Counted from the stretch's first letter, positions 1-10,357 are shown. The stretch: DNA of 64,000 bases from Chrysemys picta bellii (GCF_011386835.1 NC_088797.1:91646264-91710263); one strand, 5' to 3'. The notes: a model not told the origin generated them from the letters alone. Translations and numbers: made by a program.

Positions 1-582
1 TGAAGCTGTGGATGTGGTATACCTAGACTTTAGTAAGGCATTTGATACAGTCTCGCATGATATTCTTATCGATAAACTAGGCAAATACAATTTAGATGGG
101 GCTACTATAAGGTGGGTTCATAACTGGCTGGATAACCGTACTCAGAGAGTTGTTATTAATGGTTCCCAATCCTGCTGGAAAGGCATAACGAGTGGGGTAC
201 CGCAGGGGTCTGTTTTGGGACCGGCGCTGTTCAATATCTTCATCAACGACTTAGATATTGACATAGAAAGTACGCTTATTAAGTTTGCGGATGATACCAA
301 ACTGGGAGGGATTGCAACTGCTTTGGAGGACAGGGTCATAATTCAAAATGATCTGGACAAATTGGAGAAATGGGCTGAGGTAAACAGGATGAAGTTTAAC
401 AAAGACAAATGCAAAGTGCTCCACTTAGGAAGGAAAAATCAGTTTCACACATACAGAATGGGAAGAGACTGTCTAGGAAGGAGTACGGCAGAAAGGGATC
501 TAGGGGTTATAGTGGACCACAAGCTAAATATGAGTCAACAGTGTGATGCTGTTGCAAAAAAAGCAAACATGATTCTGGGATG
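1..582 (+). mobile_element. CR1 LINE, reverse-transcriptase part (5' piece of split element)
   Basis: The + strand encodes the middle of a CR1-clade LINE reverse transcriptase, open from the window edge to 582. Visible blocks are the DFSKAFDTVSH motif near codon 7, the GVPQGSVLGP block, and the FADD catalytic box in KFADDTKLGG. These are followed by the thumb region with KCKVLHLG and the ERDLGVIVD stretch. The element is cut off by the window start, so its endonuclease and 5' end are not seen. At 575-582 it is interrupted by a hAT transposon and resumes in the same frame at 5687. The reading frame past 582 runs into hAT DNA and is not real LINE coding sequence. Confidence 0.95.
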
Positions 583-817
583 CAGGGCCGGCTTTAGGAA
601 GTGCGGGGCCCAATTCGAACAGTTTCGACGGGGCCCCTGCAGGGATGACTTAAAAAAAAAAACACTTAAAAACCCCCCCCTCGTTTCTTCCATGTATTAT
701 TTACTTTCCATGACTATATAAATAATAACAAAATTATATATTACATACATTGCATCATATATTATAAATATCAAGTTCATTAAGAGGAACTTTATTGTAC
801 ATCTCACCTATATGTTT

Positions 818-3496
818 TTAAAACTTTATCTTCCTTGCTTTTTGTTTGACAAAATCTTTCAGTATATTGCCTAACTCTAAGCTCTTCATTACTTCGCATT
901 CAATTGACATGATTGCCAAATTGTTTAATTGGTCTTTCTGCATTGTTGATCGCAGATATGTTTTAATTAGATTTAGCTTCGAGAAGCTCCTCTCTCCTGA
1001 GGCTACAGTTACCGGAATAGTCAGGAAGATTCGAATTGCTATAAATAAATTTGGGAATGCTGTTGATCGGTTATTATATGCAAGAAATTGAAGCATTTTT
1101 AGGGGGTTTCTACAATCAGATGGAAGAATTGGCTTTAACGCTTCCAGTTCTTCAGAAAGCATGTAGCCATTTATGTCAACTGATTTTACAGTTGAAACTT
1201 GTTCGTTTTCCCGCACTAGTTTCACATCTGTCAATGCAAGTTCCAGATCTGCAGCAGATTTTTGTATGGTGTCCTTGGGAAGATTTTTAAATTTGCATAA
1301 AAATCCAAATAAACTCACATGCTTTTGTAACTGTTCAAACCTTGGTTCAAGTGACTGTAAAGCTTTGTCTAACACTTGATTGAAGCATTGCACTCTGTAA
1401 GCTTCTTTTGGATCAGAAAAAGGCTCGTCTGCAGACTCGTACTCAAATTGTTTTTTTCGTTTGCGCAAGCGTTTAGTCTGGAATACTGGAGTCACATCTA
1501 GATCTTTGGCAAGTTCATTGGCACCAGTTAACACTTCTTGAAAACCCTTCTCTCTGTACGTTTTTAACCAGTTACAAAGCTTTTTGAATGAAGAAATTCC
1601 TGCAGAAATATCCATTGTATCACTCTGTAGCTCTTTGCTCACAAAATTCACTTGAAAAAGTAAATCATGCCAGAAAACTAGTGAAACCAAAAACTTATAA
1701 TCCTTTATTTGAATAGCCAGCCATTCAGCTTCATTTTTTGCTTGAGCATCATCGGTTGTTTCTGCTACCTCTACAAGTGCATCATAAAACTCCCCTGCTT
1801 GGTACCGCAGAGCTTTGATGCTTTGCATTCTACATTCCCATCGTGTTTCGCAAAGTGGCTTTACAGAAAGGCCAGTAACATGTTTTCTAAAAATAGTCCA
1901 TCTTTTAGTAGATGCAGAAAAAAGGACGTAAATATGCTGCAAGGCTCCAAAGAAACTCATCGCATCTGGACATGTTTTGGCCATGTCTCCCAAAATGAGA
2001 TTATAGTTGTGACATGCACATGGTGTAAAAAAAGCTCTTGGGTTTGTTTTCAAAAGTCGTGCTTGTACACCTGATATGTTTCCCTTCATATTTGCACCGT
2101 TGTCATAGCCCTGCCCACGAATATTTGCAACGTCCAATCCCAGGTCTTCGAGTTCTCTTAAAAGGGTATTGTACAAATATTCACCTGTGCTGCTTTCTAC
2201 TACTATGAACTTAATGAAATGTTCATATACTCCTGCCGGAATATTTGGTGATACACCATCAGCCACATACCTAATTGTCAATGACATTTGTTCTTGGTGA
2301 CTAATGTCAGAAGTGCAGTCGAGTATAATAGTAAAATACTTAGCAGCCTTAATTCGAGCTATTATTTCATGTTTAACAGCATTCCCTATAATACTAATAA
2401 CTTCATTTTGAATGTTTTTTCCTAAATAATGGTCATGTATTTCTTTGTTCTTGATTCTTCGTAAATGTTCCTGCATCACTGGGTCAAACTTTCCCAGTAA
2501 TTCAATAACTCCAAGAAAATTTCCATTGTATGATGTTCCCAGCCGTTCATCCGACCCACTAAATGATAAGTTTCGTTCTGCTAGCAACTGAACAACAGCG
2601 ACTAGTCTCTCAAAAACTTGATACCAGCGTTTTGCTTCTTGGTCAATACGTTTTTGTTGTATTGAGTCAATGGTTTTTTCAGCAGATAACCTTTGCTGAA
2701 GGTTGCAGCAACTAAGCATAGCTTGTAAATGTCCTTTTGAGTTTTCGTGCTCGGCCAATCTTGTATGAATATTAGACCAGTCATTAAAACCATTAGATGC
2801 TAATGAACTTGTCACATTATTGCATAAAATCTTACAGTAATAACAAAAGATCTTGTCGGCTGACACTGAGTATATCACCCATGGACGAGGTACAATTTCA
2901 CCATTTGAAAGTTTCCTTTTGCAGTGAAACTTTGAAAAGTGTTTCCCAATCTTATTTTTAGGGAAATCTTCTACAATAATTTTAGGCGGCCCTTGTTCTA
3001 TTAAATACTCCCTGATATGCTGGCTAATGTATTCTGGCCAAGTTGCAGGATCATCAGATATTTCTATCTGGTCAGCAGAGTTGAAGTTGCCTTTCTGCTC
3101 TGGATTTAAATCACTCACATCTTTATTATCAGAAAAGCATTCTTGACCCTCAGTACCTTCAGCATCAGTTACAATCCTTTTCGTAGTCTTCTCTTCACCG
3201 TGATTGTCTTGAGTGTCTTCTTCAGACTGATTTGGCTCTTCAAATTCTTTGTCACTGCTGTCGTTCTCGGTCTGTGTCATATGTTCTACTGGAGAATTTT
3301 CAACCATATCTGCATCTTCACGGAGCTCTTCTGGCTCAACAGTAGAATCAGGTCTGCTAAAATACTTGTTTAAAGCACCCTTTTGCTTCTGTCTTTCAAC
3401 TGCCTTTGCCTTGTATGTGGCTCTTTTCTTACTCCCACTTGGGTACTTTCTACCAATGTCTCTTGATCTCTTACCCATATTGATAGACGTCACCAC
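818..3496 (-). CDS. hAT transposase, ZMYM1-like, 892 aa, uninterrupted
   Basis: The encoded protein should cut and paste its own transposon in the nucleus. From the N terminus it has a basic start (about 1-45) and an acidic low-complexity stretch (50-150). A TTF-type zinc finger region follows at about 150-260, with FCYYC and a later H-x5-H-like GHLQ segment. The RNase H-like DDE core spans roughly 380-680: LDCTSDISHQEQ near 391, GQGYDNGANMKG near 462, CHNYNLIL near 495, TRWECR, and VNFVSKELQ holding the likely third acidic residue. The hAT dimerisation block VASGERSFSKLNLIK is near 830. Length and order fit vertebrate ZMYM1-like hAT proteins. There is no stop or frameshift. A second Met, at codon 7, is an alternative start. 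Expression is unknown, and a domesticated host gene is unlikely because intact transposon ends flank it. Confidence 0.92.
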   Translation of the reverse strand: MVTSINMGKRSRDIGRKYPSGSKKRATYKAKAVERQKQKGALNKYFSRPDSTVEPEELREDADMVENSPVEHMTQTENDSSDKEFEEPNQSEEDTQDNHGEEKTTKRIVTDAEGTEGQECFSDNKDVSDLNPEQKGNFNSADQIEISDDPATWPEYISQHIREYLIEQGPPKIIVEDFPKNKIGKHFSKFHCKRKLSNGEIVPRPWVIYSVSADKIFCYYCKILCNNVTSSLASNGFNDWSNIHTRLAEHENSKGHLQAMLSCCNLQQRLSAEKTIDSIQQKRIDQEAKRWYQVFERLVAVVQLLAERNLSFSGSDERLGTSYNGNFLGVIELLGKFDPVMQEHLRRIKNKEIHDHYLGKNIQNEVISIIGNAVKHEIIARIKAAKYFTIILDCTSDISHQEQMSLTIRYVADGVSPNIPAGVYEHFIKFIVVESSTGEYLYNTLLRELEDLGLDVANIRGQGYDNGANMKGNISGVQARLLKTNPRAFFTPCACHNYNLILGDMAKTCPDAMSFFGALQHIYVLFSASTKRWTIFRKHVTGLSVKPLCETRWECRMQSIKALRYQAGEFYDALVEVAETTDDAQAKNEAEWLAIQIKDYKFLVSLVFWHDLLFQVNFVSKELQSDTMDISAGISSFKKLCNWLKTYREKGFQEVLTGANELAKDLDVTPVFQTKRLRKRKKQFEYESADEPFSDPKEAYRVQCFNQVLDKALQSLEPRFEQLQKHVSLFGFLCKFKNLPKDTIQKSAADLELALTDVKLVRENEQVSTVKSVDINGYMLSEELEALKPILPSDCRNPLKMLQFLAYNNRSTAFPNLFIAIRIFLTIPVTVASGERSFSKLNLIKTYLRSTMQKDQLNNLAIMSIECEVMKSLELGNILKDFVKQKARKIKF

Positions 3497-3619
3497 ATTC
3501 TAAAAGAATAATTATAGATTTTCACTTTCATATTAGGAAAATAATTTGTTTGGATATTTGTACAACTGATTTTCTTCAATAATGTTTAATTTATAAAATA
3601 TTTCCTTATTAATATAAAA

Positions 3620-4345
3620 TTGCCCCCTCACCCGCCCAGCGCCGCCTGGCTCCGTCAGAGATGCTTCAGTAAGTTTTTTCTCAGGCTGGACACCTTCCAG
3701 GCCTGGGCACAATTCTTTCCCCTGGTACAGCTCTTGTTCCAGCTCAGGTGATAGCTAGGGGATTCTTCATGATGGCTCCTCTCCCCCCTTTGTTCTGTTC
3801 CACCCCTTTATATATCTTTTGCATAAGGCGGGAACCCTTTGTCCCTCTGGGTTTCCAACCCCCCTCACTGGAAAAGCACCAGGTTAAAGATGGATTCCAG
3901 TTCAGGTGACATGATTACATGTCACTGCAAGACTTCATTACCCACTTGCCAGCACACACATATACAGAAAGACTAACAGGTAAACACAGCCATCTGCGGA
4001 TAATGGTCCTGGTCAATGGGAGTCATCAAGATTCCAAACCACCATTAATGGCCCACACTTTGCATAATTACAATAGGCCCACAGAGTTATATTTCATATT
4101 TCTAGTTTTAGATACAAGAGTGATACATTTATACAAATAGGATGATCACACTCAGTAGATTATAAGCTTTGTAATGATAGCTTACAAGAGACCTTTTGCA
4201 TGAAGCATATCCCAGTTACATTATATTCATTTATTATATTTTTATAAACTATCCCAGTTACATTATATTCACTTATTATCATGTTTTTATAAAACCATAT
4301 AGACTGCACAACGTCACACCCTCCTCCTGAACTTACTGCCAGAGA
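3620..4345 (-). other. LTR-like insertion inside the hAT, unclassified
   Basis: This stretch sits between the transposase start and the hAT right end and has no coding potential. It contains a tatata box (about 3811), pyrimidine-rich text and an AT-rich right part, which gives it the look of a solo LTR from a reptile retroelement. I could not define TG...CA ends or a target duplication, so this is a weak call. It may simply be hAT 5' flank. Confidence 0.3.
4208..4295. repeat. Two-copy tandem repeat, ~42-46 bp unit
   Basis: Two adjacent copies begin with tatcccagttacattatatt (4208 and 4250). They differ by a few substitutions and a short indel. The repeat lies inside the hAT. Confidence 0.85.
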
Positions 4346-5662
4346 CTTGGACACTGACCATGGCGGAGGCAGTATACCTAAAATTCATTTTTGGGCTCCC
4401 CTATGGGGCAGACACTCCTGTGTCCCCGAAAAGGGAAAGAGACCCTGATCCAGCTGTAGGCTCACAGCTACCAGCTATGAGAGACCTTTCGCTGGCCAGC
4501 AAAATCCCCCCCTTTCACTCAGGTTGGGTTTGCTTCCAGCTAGAGTCCTTGGGGCCTGTTCTCATCGCAGCGGTCCCCAGGTCCCCAACTTCCACCTTTG
4601 GGACACAAGCCTCTGTGCACCCCAGGGCAGGCCCTGCCCCCTGCTGACCTGCAACTTCACCCCTGTTTTGCGACCACTCTGCACCTTCCTTCCCTGCCCT
4701 AGAGCTGCTGGATGGCTAGAAGGCTGATCTGGGTGTTTGATTGATCTGGAATATTATCGTGCCCCCCTCCCCCCCCAAAAAAACTTTATGTCCACACAGC
4801 TTTGGGGGGGGGGGGCTATTCCTCCCCCCCAAAGCCGGTCTATTTTATTGTTGCAGGGCAAAGGAAGGAGCCAGAGTTTAATGGAAATATTCAGCCCTAC
4901 AGCGGTCTTGCAGCAGGGGAAGCAGAGTTGATGGGAAGGGAACTGGTTTGGATAGGAGCCCCCATCCCCCTCCTTTGCAAAATAATTTGGGGAAGGAAAT
5001 CAGATCACTCTGTGCCTCAGTTTCCCCTCTCTCGGGGGGTGGAGAGATAAAAGTCTCAGCCTGACGTATTGCAGACCTTTCGCATTCTCCCCTCTTGATG
5101 TATTTGATTTCCTCATCCAAACCCCCCTCTCTCTCTCACCTGGAATTCACAGCACTAAGTACTGGCTCGGGGCTTTCTTCCTGGGTTTATTGGGTTATAT
5201 GATCCCGAGTTTAGTTTTGAAACAGACACAGGCACAAACTCACCCTCAAACAGCACCACCACCAAAAACCACAAAACCAACCCAATATTACACACCTAGG
5301 GGGAATCACAGGGTCAAACACTCACCGACTGAAGCCCCAGCAGCTGCTCAGGTGAGTGAGGTCCACACTGCAGAGATTCCTGTCTCCCAGTGGACAGGAA
5401 GCCCCCTCAGCGTCTCCTCCAGGTGAGTGCTGGGGGGAGGGGAGGGGAAGGCTGCAAAGCACATGTGCCTTCTCCCCCCCTCCCGACCTGCAACAGCCGC
5501 TGCCTCAGCTCTAGCCCTCTGCCGGCCAGCACAGCGTCTCTGGTTTCCTAGCAGCAACAGCTGCTACTTCCGGGAGAGCTTTGTTTCAGGCAGAGACGCT
5601 GCCCGATCTGCGCGGGGCCCTCTTAGGCGCGGGGCCCAATTCGGGGAAATCGGCCAAATCGG
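4346..5662. other. hAT upstream region, no gene seen
   Basis: The region is noncoding and includes long C and G homopolymer runs around 4762-4835. Several short frames here have no recognisable domain. The frame that opens at 5427 and runs into CR1 is a chimera across the hAT end. Confidence 0.6.
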
Positions 5663-5686
5663 CCTAAAGCCGGCCCTGCTGGGATG

Positions 5687-6303
5687 TATTAACAGGTGTG
5701 TTGTGAGCAAGACACGAGAAGTCATTCTTCCGCTCTACTCTGCTCTGGTTAGGCCTCAGCTGGAGTATTGTGTCCAGTTCTGGGCACCGCATTTTAAAAA
5801 AGATGTGGAGAAATTGGAAAGGGTCCAGAGAAGAGCAACAAGAATGATTAAAGGTCTTGAGAACATGACCTATGAAGGAAGGCTGAAAGAATTGGGTTTG
5901 TTTAGTTTGGAAAAGAGGAGACTGAGAGGGGACATGATAGCAGTTTTCAGGTATTTAAAAGGGTGTCATAAGGAGGAGGGAGAAAACTTGTTCACCTTAG
6001 CCTCTAAGGATAGAACCAGAAGCAACGGGTTTAAACTGCAGCAAGGGAGGTCTAGGTTGGACATTAGGAAAAAGTTCCTAACTGTCAGGGTGGTTAAACA
6101 CTGGAATAAATTGCCTAGGGAGGTTGTGAAATCTCCATCTCTGGAGATATTTAAGAGTAGGTTAGATAAATGTCTATCAGGGATGGTCTAGATGGTATTT
6201 GGTCCTGCCATGCGGGCAGGGGACTGGACTCGATGACCTCTCGAGGTCCCTTCCAGGCCTAGAATCTATGAATCTATCTATGAATCTATGAATCTATGAA
6301 TCA
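5687..6303 (+). mobile_element. CR1 LINE, 3' piece (RT C terminus and tail)
   Basis: This is the continuation of the CR1 at 1-582 after the hAT insertion. The frame encodes the C-terminal part of the CR1 ORF2 product: [32 protein letters not shown], and the final [11 protein letters not shown], with the stop near 6189. A short 3' UTR follows (tggactcgatgacctctcg, then aggtcccttccaggcc). It ends in the microsatellite-like CR1 tail of aatctatg units (about 6262-6302). No stop lies between 5687 and the ORF end, so this CR1 copy is fairly young. Confidence 0.95.
6262..6302 (+). repeat. CR1 3' terminal aatctatg repeat
   Basis: Tandem aatctatg/atctatg units close the LINE. Such tails are the recognised 3' signature of reptile CR1 elements. 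Confidence 0.9.
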
Positions 6304-7409
6304 AGGGGGAAATCATTGTAATGAATGGAATTTCTCATATTTGAAGTCTTTTTTATGTTTAAATTATCCACAAATCATTATAAGGAATATTTTAAAAATG
6401 TAGAGAGCTCTATTTTAATTTTAATATAATTCCCAATCTTGCTAATCTGCTCTTCTGTCATGTTAAAATTATAAATTTCAAATTAACCCCATATTTTAGA
6501 AGAAAGCCCTGGAGGAACTGGACCCAATATATCTTGCATGTCTTCTCTTGTTTTGTACCATTGTGCATAGGCTTTCATCTTCATTCACACTAGAAGACAT
6601 CAAGTGTTACAGAAAGAGAAGAGAAGAATTTACATGGTCAAATATATCTGAATTTCAAAGTCTCCTTTAAATTCAGGAATGGGTGGCAGTCTCTTTCCAT
6701 ACATGCCGTCTAATATCTGAAAACTTGAAATGTTTTTGTAAGAATCTGTGGGAGTAGAATCTGGGACTATAGGGATGCTAGGCTACTGATGCTTCCGTAT
6801 CACCATTGGAAGCTTAGTCAGGGTTTCACCTGTAGGCCCTGTGAAGCTAAGCTCTGCAGGAAGTACTGCCCAGCAGGTCCTGGGTGGCAGCACCTCACAG
6901 CCCACTGATTGGCTTATGGTGGTATATCTACCAGGAAGCCATCATAGGGAGCTGTCTGAGCAACAATGTAGGCTGCCTACATAAGAATGCTTCAGACCTT
7001 GTTTTGCTGTGGACCCTAAATTCTGGCTTTCAACCCTGGTTCATCCCAGACTCTGCTATTTGCTTGCCCCCAACTCTATTTGCCTGCTACCTGCAACTTG
7101 GTGCCTGTCCCTGACTTCCTGGTATCCTGACCTGGCTTGATCCTGATCCTACTACTCGTCTCCTGACTGCAACTTAGTAGACTAGTGCACACAGGCTGCC
7201 CACGCCCCAGCCTTGACAGTTATGATATACAGAAAACACTTTTTCTGAGACATCTTCTGAAAGGCCTAGTTCTTTCAGTTTCCCTCTCATTTATCCCCTC
7301 ACCAAGTTCCTCCCAAAATAATAGTACATAAGAAGAATAAAACTTCAAAATGACCCACTTCAAAATGATTGCATTTACTAACCAACGCAAGCATACAGCT
7401 TTACTTCTG
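6304..7409. other. Intron; possible solo LTR-like block at ~6770-7215
   Basis: No gene is seen. Positions 6304-6770 look like unique AT-rich DNA. Positions 6770-7215 are more GC- and CT-rich and end in ccagccttgaca, resembling an LTR end, but no paired terminus or target duplication could be shown. Confidence 0.35.
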
Positions 7410-7760
7410 TAAGGCCTGGTCTACACTACGACTTTAAATCGGATTTAGCAGCGTTAATTCGAATTAACCCTGCACCCGTCCACACAACGACACCATTTAA
7501 TTCGAAATAAAGGGCTCTTTAAATCGATTTCTGTACTCCACCCCGACGAGCGGAGTAGCGCCAAAATCGATTTTAGTATTTCGAATTAGGGTTAGTGTGG
7601 CCGCAATGCAATGGTATTGGCCTCCGGGAGCTATCCCACAGTGCACCATTGTGACCACTCTGGACAGCAATCTGAACTCGGATGCACTGGCCAGGTAGGC
7701 AGGAAAAGCCCCGGGAACATTTGAATTTCATTTCCTGTTTGCCCAGCGTGGAGAGCACAG

Positions 7761-8201
7761 GTGACCACAGATAGCTCATCAGCACAGGTAGCCATGCAGG
7801 CCGATAATCGAAAAAGAGCACCAGCATGGAGCATACGGGAGGTACTGGATCTGATCGCTGTATGGGGAGAGGATTCAGTGCTAGCAGAACTTCGTTCTAA
7901 AAGACGAAATGCAAAAACTTTTGAAAAAATCTCCAAGGGCATGATGGAGAGAGGCCACAATAGGGACTCAGATCAGTGCCGCGTGAAAGTCAAGGAGCTC
8001 AGACAAGCCTATCAAAAAACAAAGGAGGCAAACGGTCGTTCCGGGTCAGAGCCGCGGACATGCCGCTTCTACGCCGAGCTGCATGCGATTCTAGGGGGAT
8101 TTCTTTGGCTGAGGTCAGAGCGAGTCAATAGCGATCTCCAGCGACCTTTTAAACGGCCAAATGCACATTCTACCACCATTCTGCACTTGCTCAGCCTGTA
8201 G
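7761..8201 (+). CDS. Harbinger SANT/Myb-like DNA-binding protein, 3'-truncated
   Basis: In Harbinger elements this accessory protein binds transposon DNA and helps bring the transposase to the nucleus. A Myb/SANT-like domain spans about residues 17-110: WSIREVLDLIAVWGE, then RNAKTFEKISKGMMERG, CRVKVKELRQAY and a C-terminal helix with RTCRFYAELHAILGG. After ILGG (near 8097) the reading frame continues for about 35 codons through the antisense of the transposase C terminus, so that tail is not native. The Met is in a plausible position upstream of the domain. Conserved family members are longer, which supports an internal deletion. The product is probably not fully functional. Confidence 0.8.
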   Translation: MTTDSSSAQVAMQADNRKRAPAWSIREVLDLIAVWGEDSVLAELRSKRRNAKTFEKISKGMMERGHNRDSDQCRVKVKELRQAYQKTKEANGRSGSEPRTCRFYAELHAILGGFLWLRSERVNSDLQRPFKRPNAHSTTILHLLSL

Positions 8202-9175
8202 TTAAACAGCTCCTGACTCCTGTCCAGGCTGCCTGTGTATGGCTTCATGAGCCATGGCATTAAGGGGTAGGCTGGGTCCCCAAGAATAACTATTGGCATT
8301 TCAACATCCCCAACCGTTATTGTCTGGTCCGGGAAGTAAGTCCCTTGCTGCAGCCCTTTAAACAGAGTAGTGTTCCTGAAGACGCGAGCATCATGAACCC
8401 TTCCCGGCCAGCCCGCGTTGATGTTGGTGAAATGTCCCTTGTGATCCACAAGTGCTTGCAGCACCATTGAAAAGTACCCCTTGCGGTTTATGTGCTGGGT
8501 ACCCTGGTGCTCCAATGCCAAGATAGGGATGTGGGTTCCATCTATCGCCCCACCACAGTTAGGGAATCCCATTGCAGCAAAGCCATCCACTATTACCTGC
8601 ACATCTCCCAGAGTCACTAGCTTTCCTAGCAGCACCTCAGTGATTGCTTTGGCTACTTGCATCACAGCAGCCCCCACCGTAGATTTGCCCACTCCAAATT
8701 GATTCCCGACTGACCGGTAGCTGTCTGGCATTGCAAGCTTCCACAGGGCTATCGCCACTCGCTTCTGAACTGTGAGGGCTGCTCTCATCTTCGTATTCTG
8801 GCGCTTCAGGGCAGGGGAAAGCAAGTCACAAAGTTCCAAGAAAGTGCCCTTACGCATGCGAAAGTTTCGCAGCCACTGGGAATCGTCCCACACCTGCAAC
8901 ACTATGCGGTCCCACCAGTCTGTGCTTGTTTCCCGGGCCCAGAATCGGCGTTCCACGGCTACAACCTGCCCCATTAACAGCATGATCTCCAAAGCACCGG
9001 GTACCGCGGTTCGATAGAATTCCATGTCCATATCCTCATCACTCTCCTCGCCGCGCTGCCGTAGCCTGCTCCTCGCCGCCTGGTTTTCCAGGTTCTTGTT
9101 CAGCATAAACTGAACGATAAGGCGCGAGGTATTTACAATGTTCATGACTGCTGTCTTGAGCTGAGCGGCCTCCAT
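8069..9175 (-). CDS. HARBI1-like Harbinger transposase, C-terminally truncated
   Basis: This is a DDE transposase of the PIF/Harbinger family, 368 codons. A helical N-terminal region with LCDLLSPALKRQNTKMR and the helix-turn-helix-like SYRSVGNQFGVGKSTV (about 150-167) precedes the nuclease core. Conserved acidic positions are visible at D212 (GGAIDGTHIPI), D262 (WPGRVHDARVF), D300 (VILGDPAYPL) and E336 (VVECAFGRLKGRW). The core is open and complete through GRLKGRWRSLL. The usual downstream helical segment with a histidine-cysteine pair is missing: after about residue 355 the frame reads antisense of the neighbouring SANT gene and ends at 8069. The catalytic residues are therefore present but the C terminus is lost. 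Confidence 0.88.
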   Translation of the reverse strand: MEAAQLKTAVMNIVNTSRLIVQFMLNKNLENQAARSRLRQRGEESDEDMDMEFYRTAVPGALEIMLLMGQVVAVERRFWARETSTDWWDRIVLQVWDDSQWLRNFRMRKGTFLELCDLLSPALKRQNTKMRAALTVQKRVAIALWKLAMPDSYRSVGNQFGVGKSTVGAAVMQVAKAITEVLLGKLVTLGDVQVIVDGFAAMGFPNCGGAIDGTHIPILALEHQGTQHINRKGYFSMVLQALVDHKGHFTNINAGWPGRVHDARVFRNTTLFKGLQQGTYFPDQTITVGDVEMPIVILGDPAYPLMPWLMKPYTGSLDRSQELFNYRLSKCRMVVECAFGRLKGRWRSLLTRSDLSQRNPPRIACSSA

Positions 9176-9545
9176 GCTTGCCGTGGTATGGCGTTTGCAC
9201 CGTTCACCCAGGAAAAAGGCGCGAAACGGTTGTTTGCCGTTGCTTCCTGGAGAGGGGGGAGGATATACCCAGAACCACCCGCGACAATGTTTTTAGCCCC
9301 ATCAGTCATTGGGATCTCAACCCAGAATTCCAATGGGCGGAGGAGACTGCGGGAACTATGGGATAGCTATGGGATAGCTACCCACAGTGCAACGCTCCGG
9401 AAATCGACACTAGCCCCGGTACATGGATGCACACCACCAAATTAATGTGCTTAGTGTGGTTGTATACAATCGAATTTATACAACCTGTTTTCCAAATTCG
9501 AATTATATAAATTCGGATTAATCCCGTAGTGTAGACATACCCTAA

Positions 9546-10000
9546 GACTTGTCTTCTCTTCCCTCTACTCTCCAAGTGTTTCATAGCCCTTTTTAATCAT
9601 ATCTTCTCTAATTCACTGATCCAGCAATCTGATCTGAGTAGTCAGACATCTGAAACCAGTGGATTCCACATGTACAGACAGAAGTCTGCCTGTGTGGACC
9701 AGATACCCAATCAGGATCTTGGACTATAACTTGGTATAGGTTGGATGTTGGCTTTAATTTGTCCACAATCACCATACAAATTATGGCACTGAATAAATTA
9801 ATATAAGAGAAAATTGAGAGATTTGCCATTAACTTTTCCAAAATGAAAGTCTGGAAGAAGTAGGGTTAGAAGTTTTAACATCTTTATGTCAAGTTATTTT
9901 TTTATATTACAGTAGCTCCCAGAGGTGTCAGCTGTGATTGTGGCATATTTGTGCTGGGCACTGCACAAAAAAAAAGACGTTTCTGCCACAATCTCGGATA
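9546..10000. other. Intron, nothing recognised
   Basis: AT-rich unique sequence with no supported gene or repeat. Confidence 0.6.
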
Positions 10001-10008
10001 GAAGCAGT

Positions 10009-10357
10009 CAGGGCCGGCTCTGGTTTTTTTGCCGCCCCAGGCAAAAAAGCCTCCCGCCGCCCCCCTCCCTTTCCCCCCAGTGCGGCAGGGGAGGGCACCG
10101 AGCCCGGCCGCGGGCTGCTCTCCCCAACCGGCCGGAGTGCTGGTGGGAGGGCGGCGAGCCCGCCGCGGCTCCGCTCTCCCCAGCGGCCGGAGCGCCACGG
10201 GGAGGGCGGCGAGCCCAGTCGCGGCCCCGCTTTCCCCGGCGGCGAGCCCACCTCGGCTCCGCTCTCCCCAGCAGCCGGAGCCGGAGCGCCGTGCCGCCCC
10301 TCTCCAGGTGCCGCCCCAAGCACAAGCTTGGTGGGCTGGTGCCTGGAGCCGGCCCTG
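10009..10357. mobile_element. Non-autonomous hAT element (349 bp), GC-rich
   Basis: The terminal inverted repeats are CAGGGCCGGCTC at 10009-10020 and its complement at 10346-10357. Perfect 8-bp target duplications gaagcagt lie at 10001-10008 and 10358-10365. The first 11 terminal bases equal those of the 5.1-kb hAT at 583-5678. The interior is very GC-rich and holds about four imperfect units starting cgagccc and containing gctctcccc (10097-10290). Long frames on both strands are products of base composition, not genes. Confidence 0.93.

Larger units (their letters stand above)
583..5678 (-). mobile_element. Complete hAT DNA transposon inserted in CR1
   Basis: The ends are a perfect 16-bp inverted repeat: CAGGGCCGGCTTTAGG at 583-598 and its reverse complement at 5663-5678. 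Identical 8-bp direct repeats ctgggatg lie immediately outside (575-582 and 5679-5686), the target duplication size expected of hAT elements. The CR1 host reads on in frame once the element and one repeat are removed. The interior carries one 892-codon transposase on the minus strand. A subterminal motif, gcggggcccaattcg, occurs near both ends in direct orientation (about 604-618 and 5630-5644). Perfect ends, perfect duplication and an open transposase suggest a recent insertion. The 5.1-kb length is long for the class because of about 2 kb upstream of the gene, part of which looks like a second insertion. Confidence 0.95.
7413..9542. mobile_element. PIF/Harbinger DNA transposon, internally deleted
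   Basis: The left end GGCCTGGTCTACACTACG (7413-7430) pairs imperfectly with the right end, whose reverse complement reads GGGTATGTCTACACTACG. The terminal 11 bases of the match, TCTACACTACG, are perfect. TAA lies immediately outside both ends (7410-7412 and 9543-9545), the 3-bp target duplication typical of Harbinger. The element carries the two genes expected for the superfamily, a SANT/Myb-like protein on + and a DDE transposase on -. They face each other and overlap in the middle, so both have lost their normal C-terminal coding sequence and spacer. Confidence 0.93.

Noticed and set aside
5427..6191. 254-codon frame spanning the hAT end and CR1
   Set aside because: It is a chimera: the first ~85 codons are transposon end sequence and only the rest is CR1 coding. 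No evidence of a fused gene.
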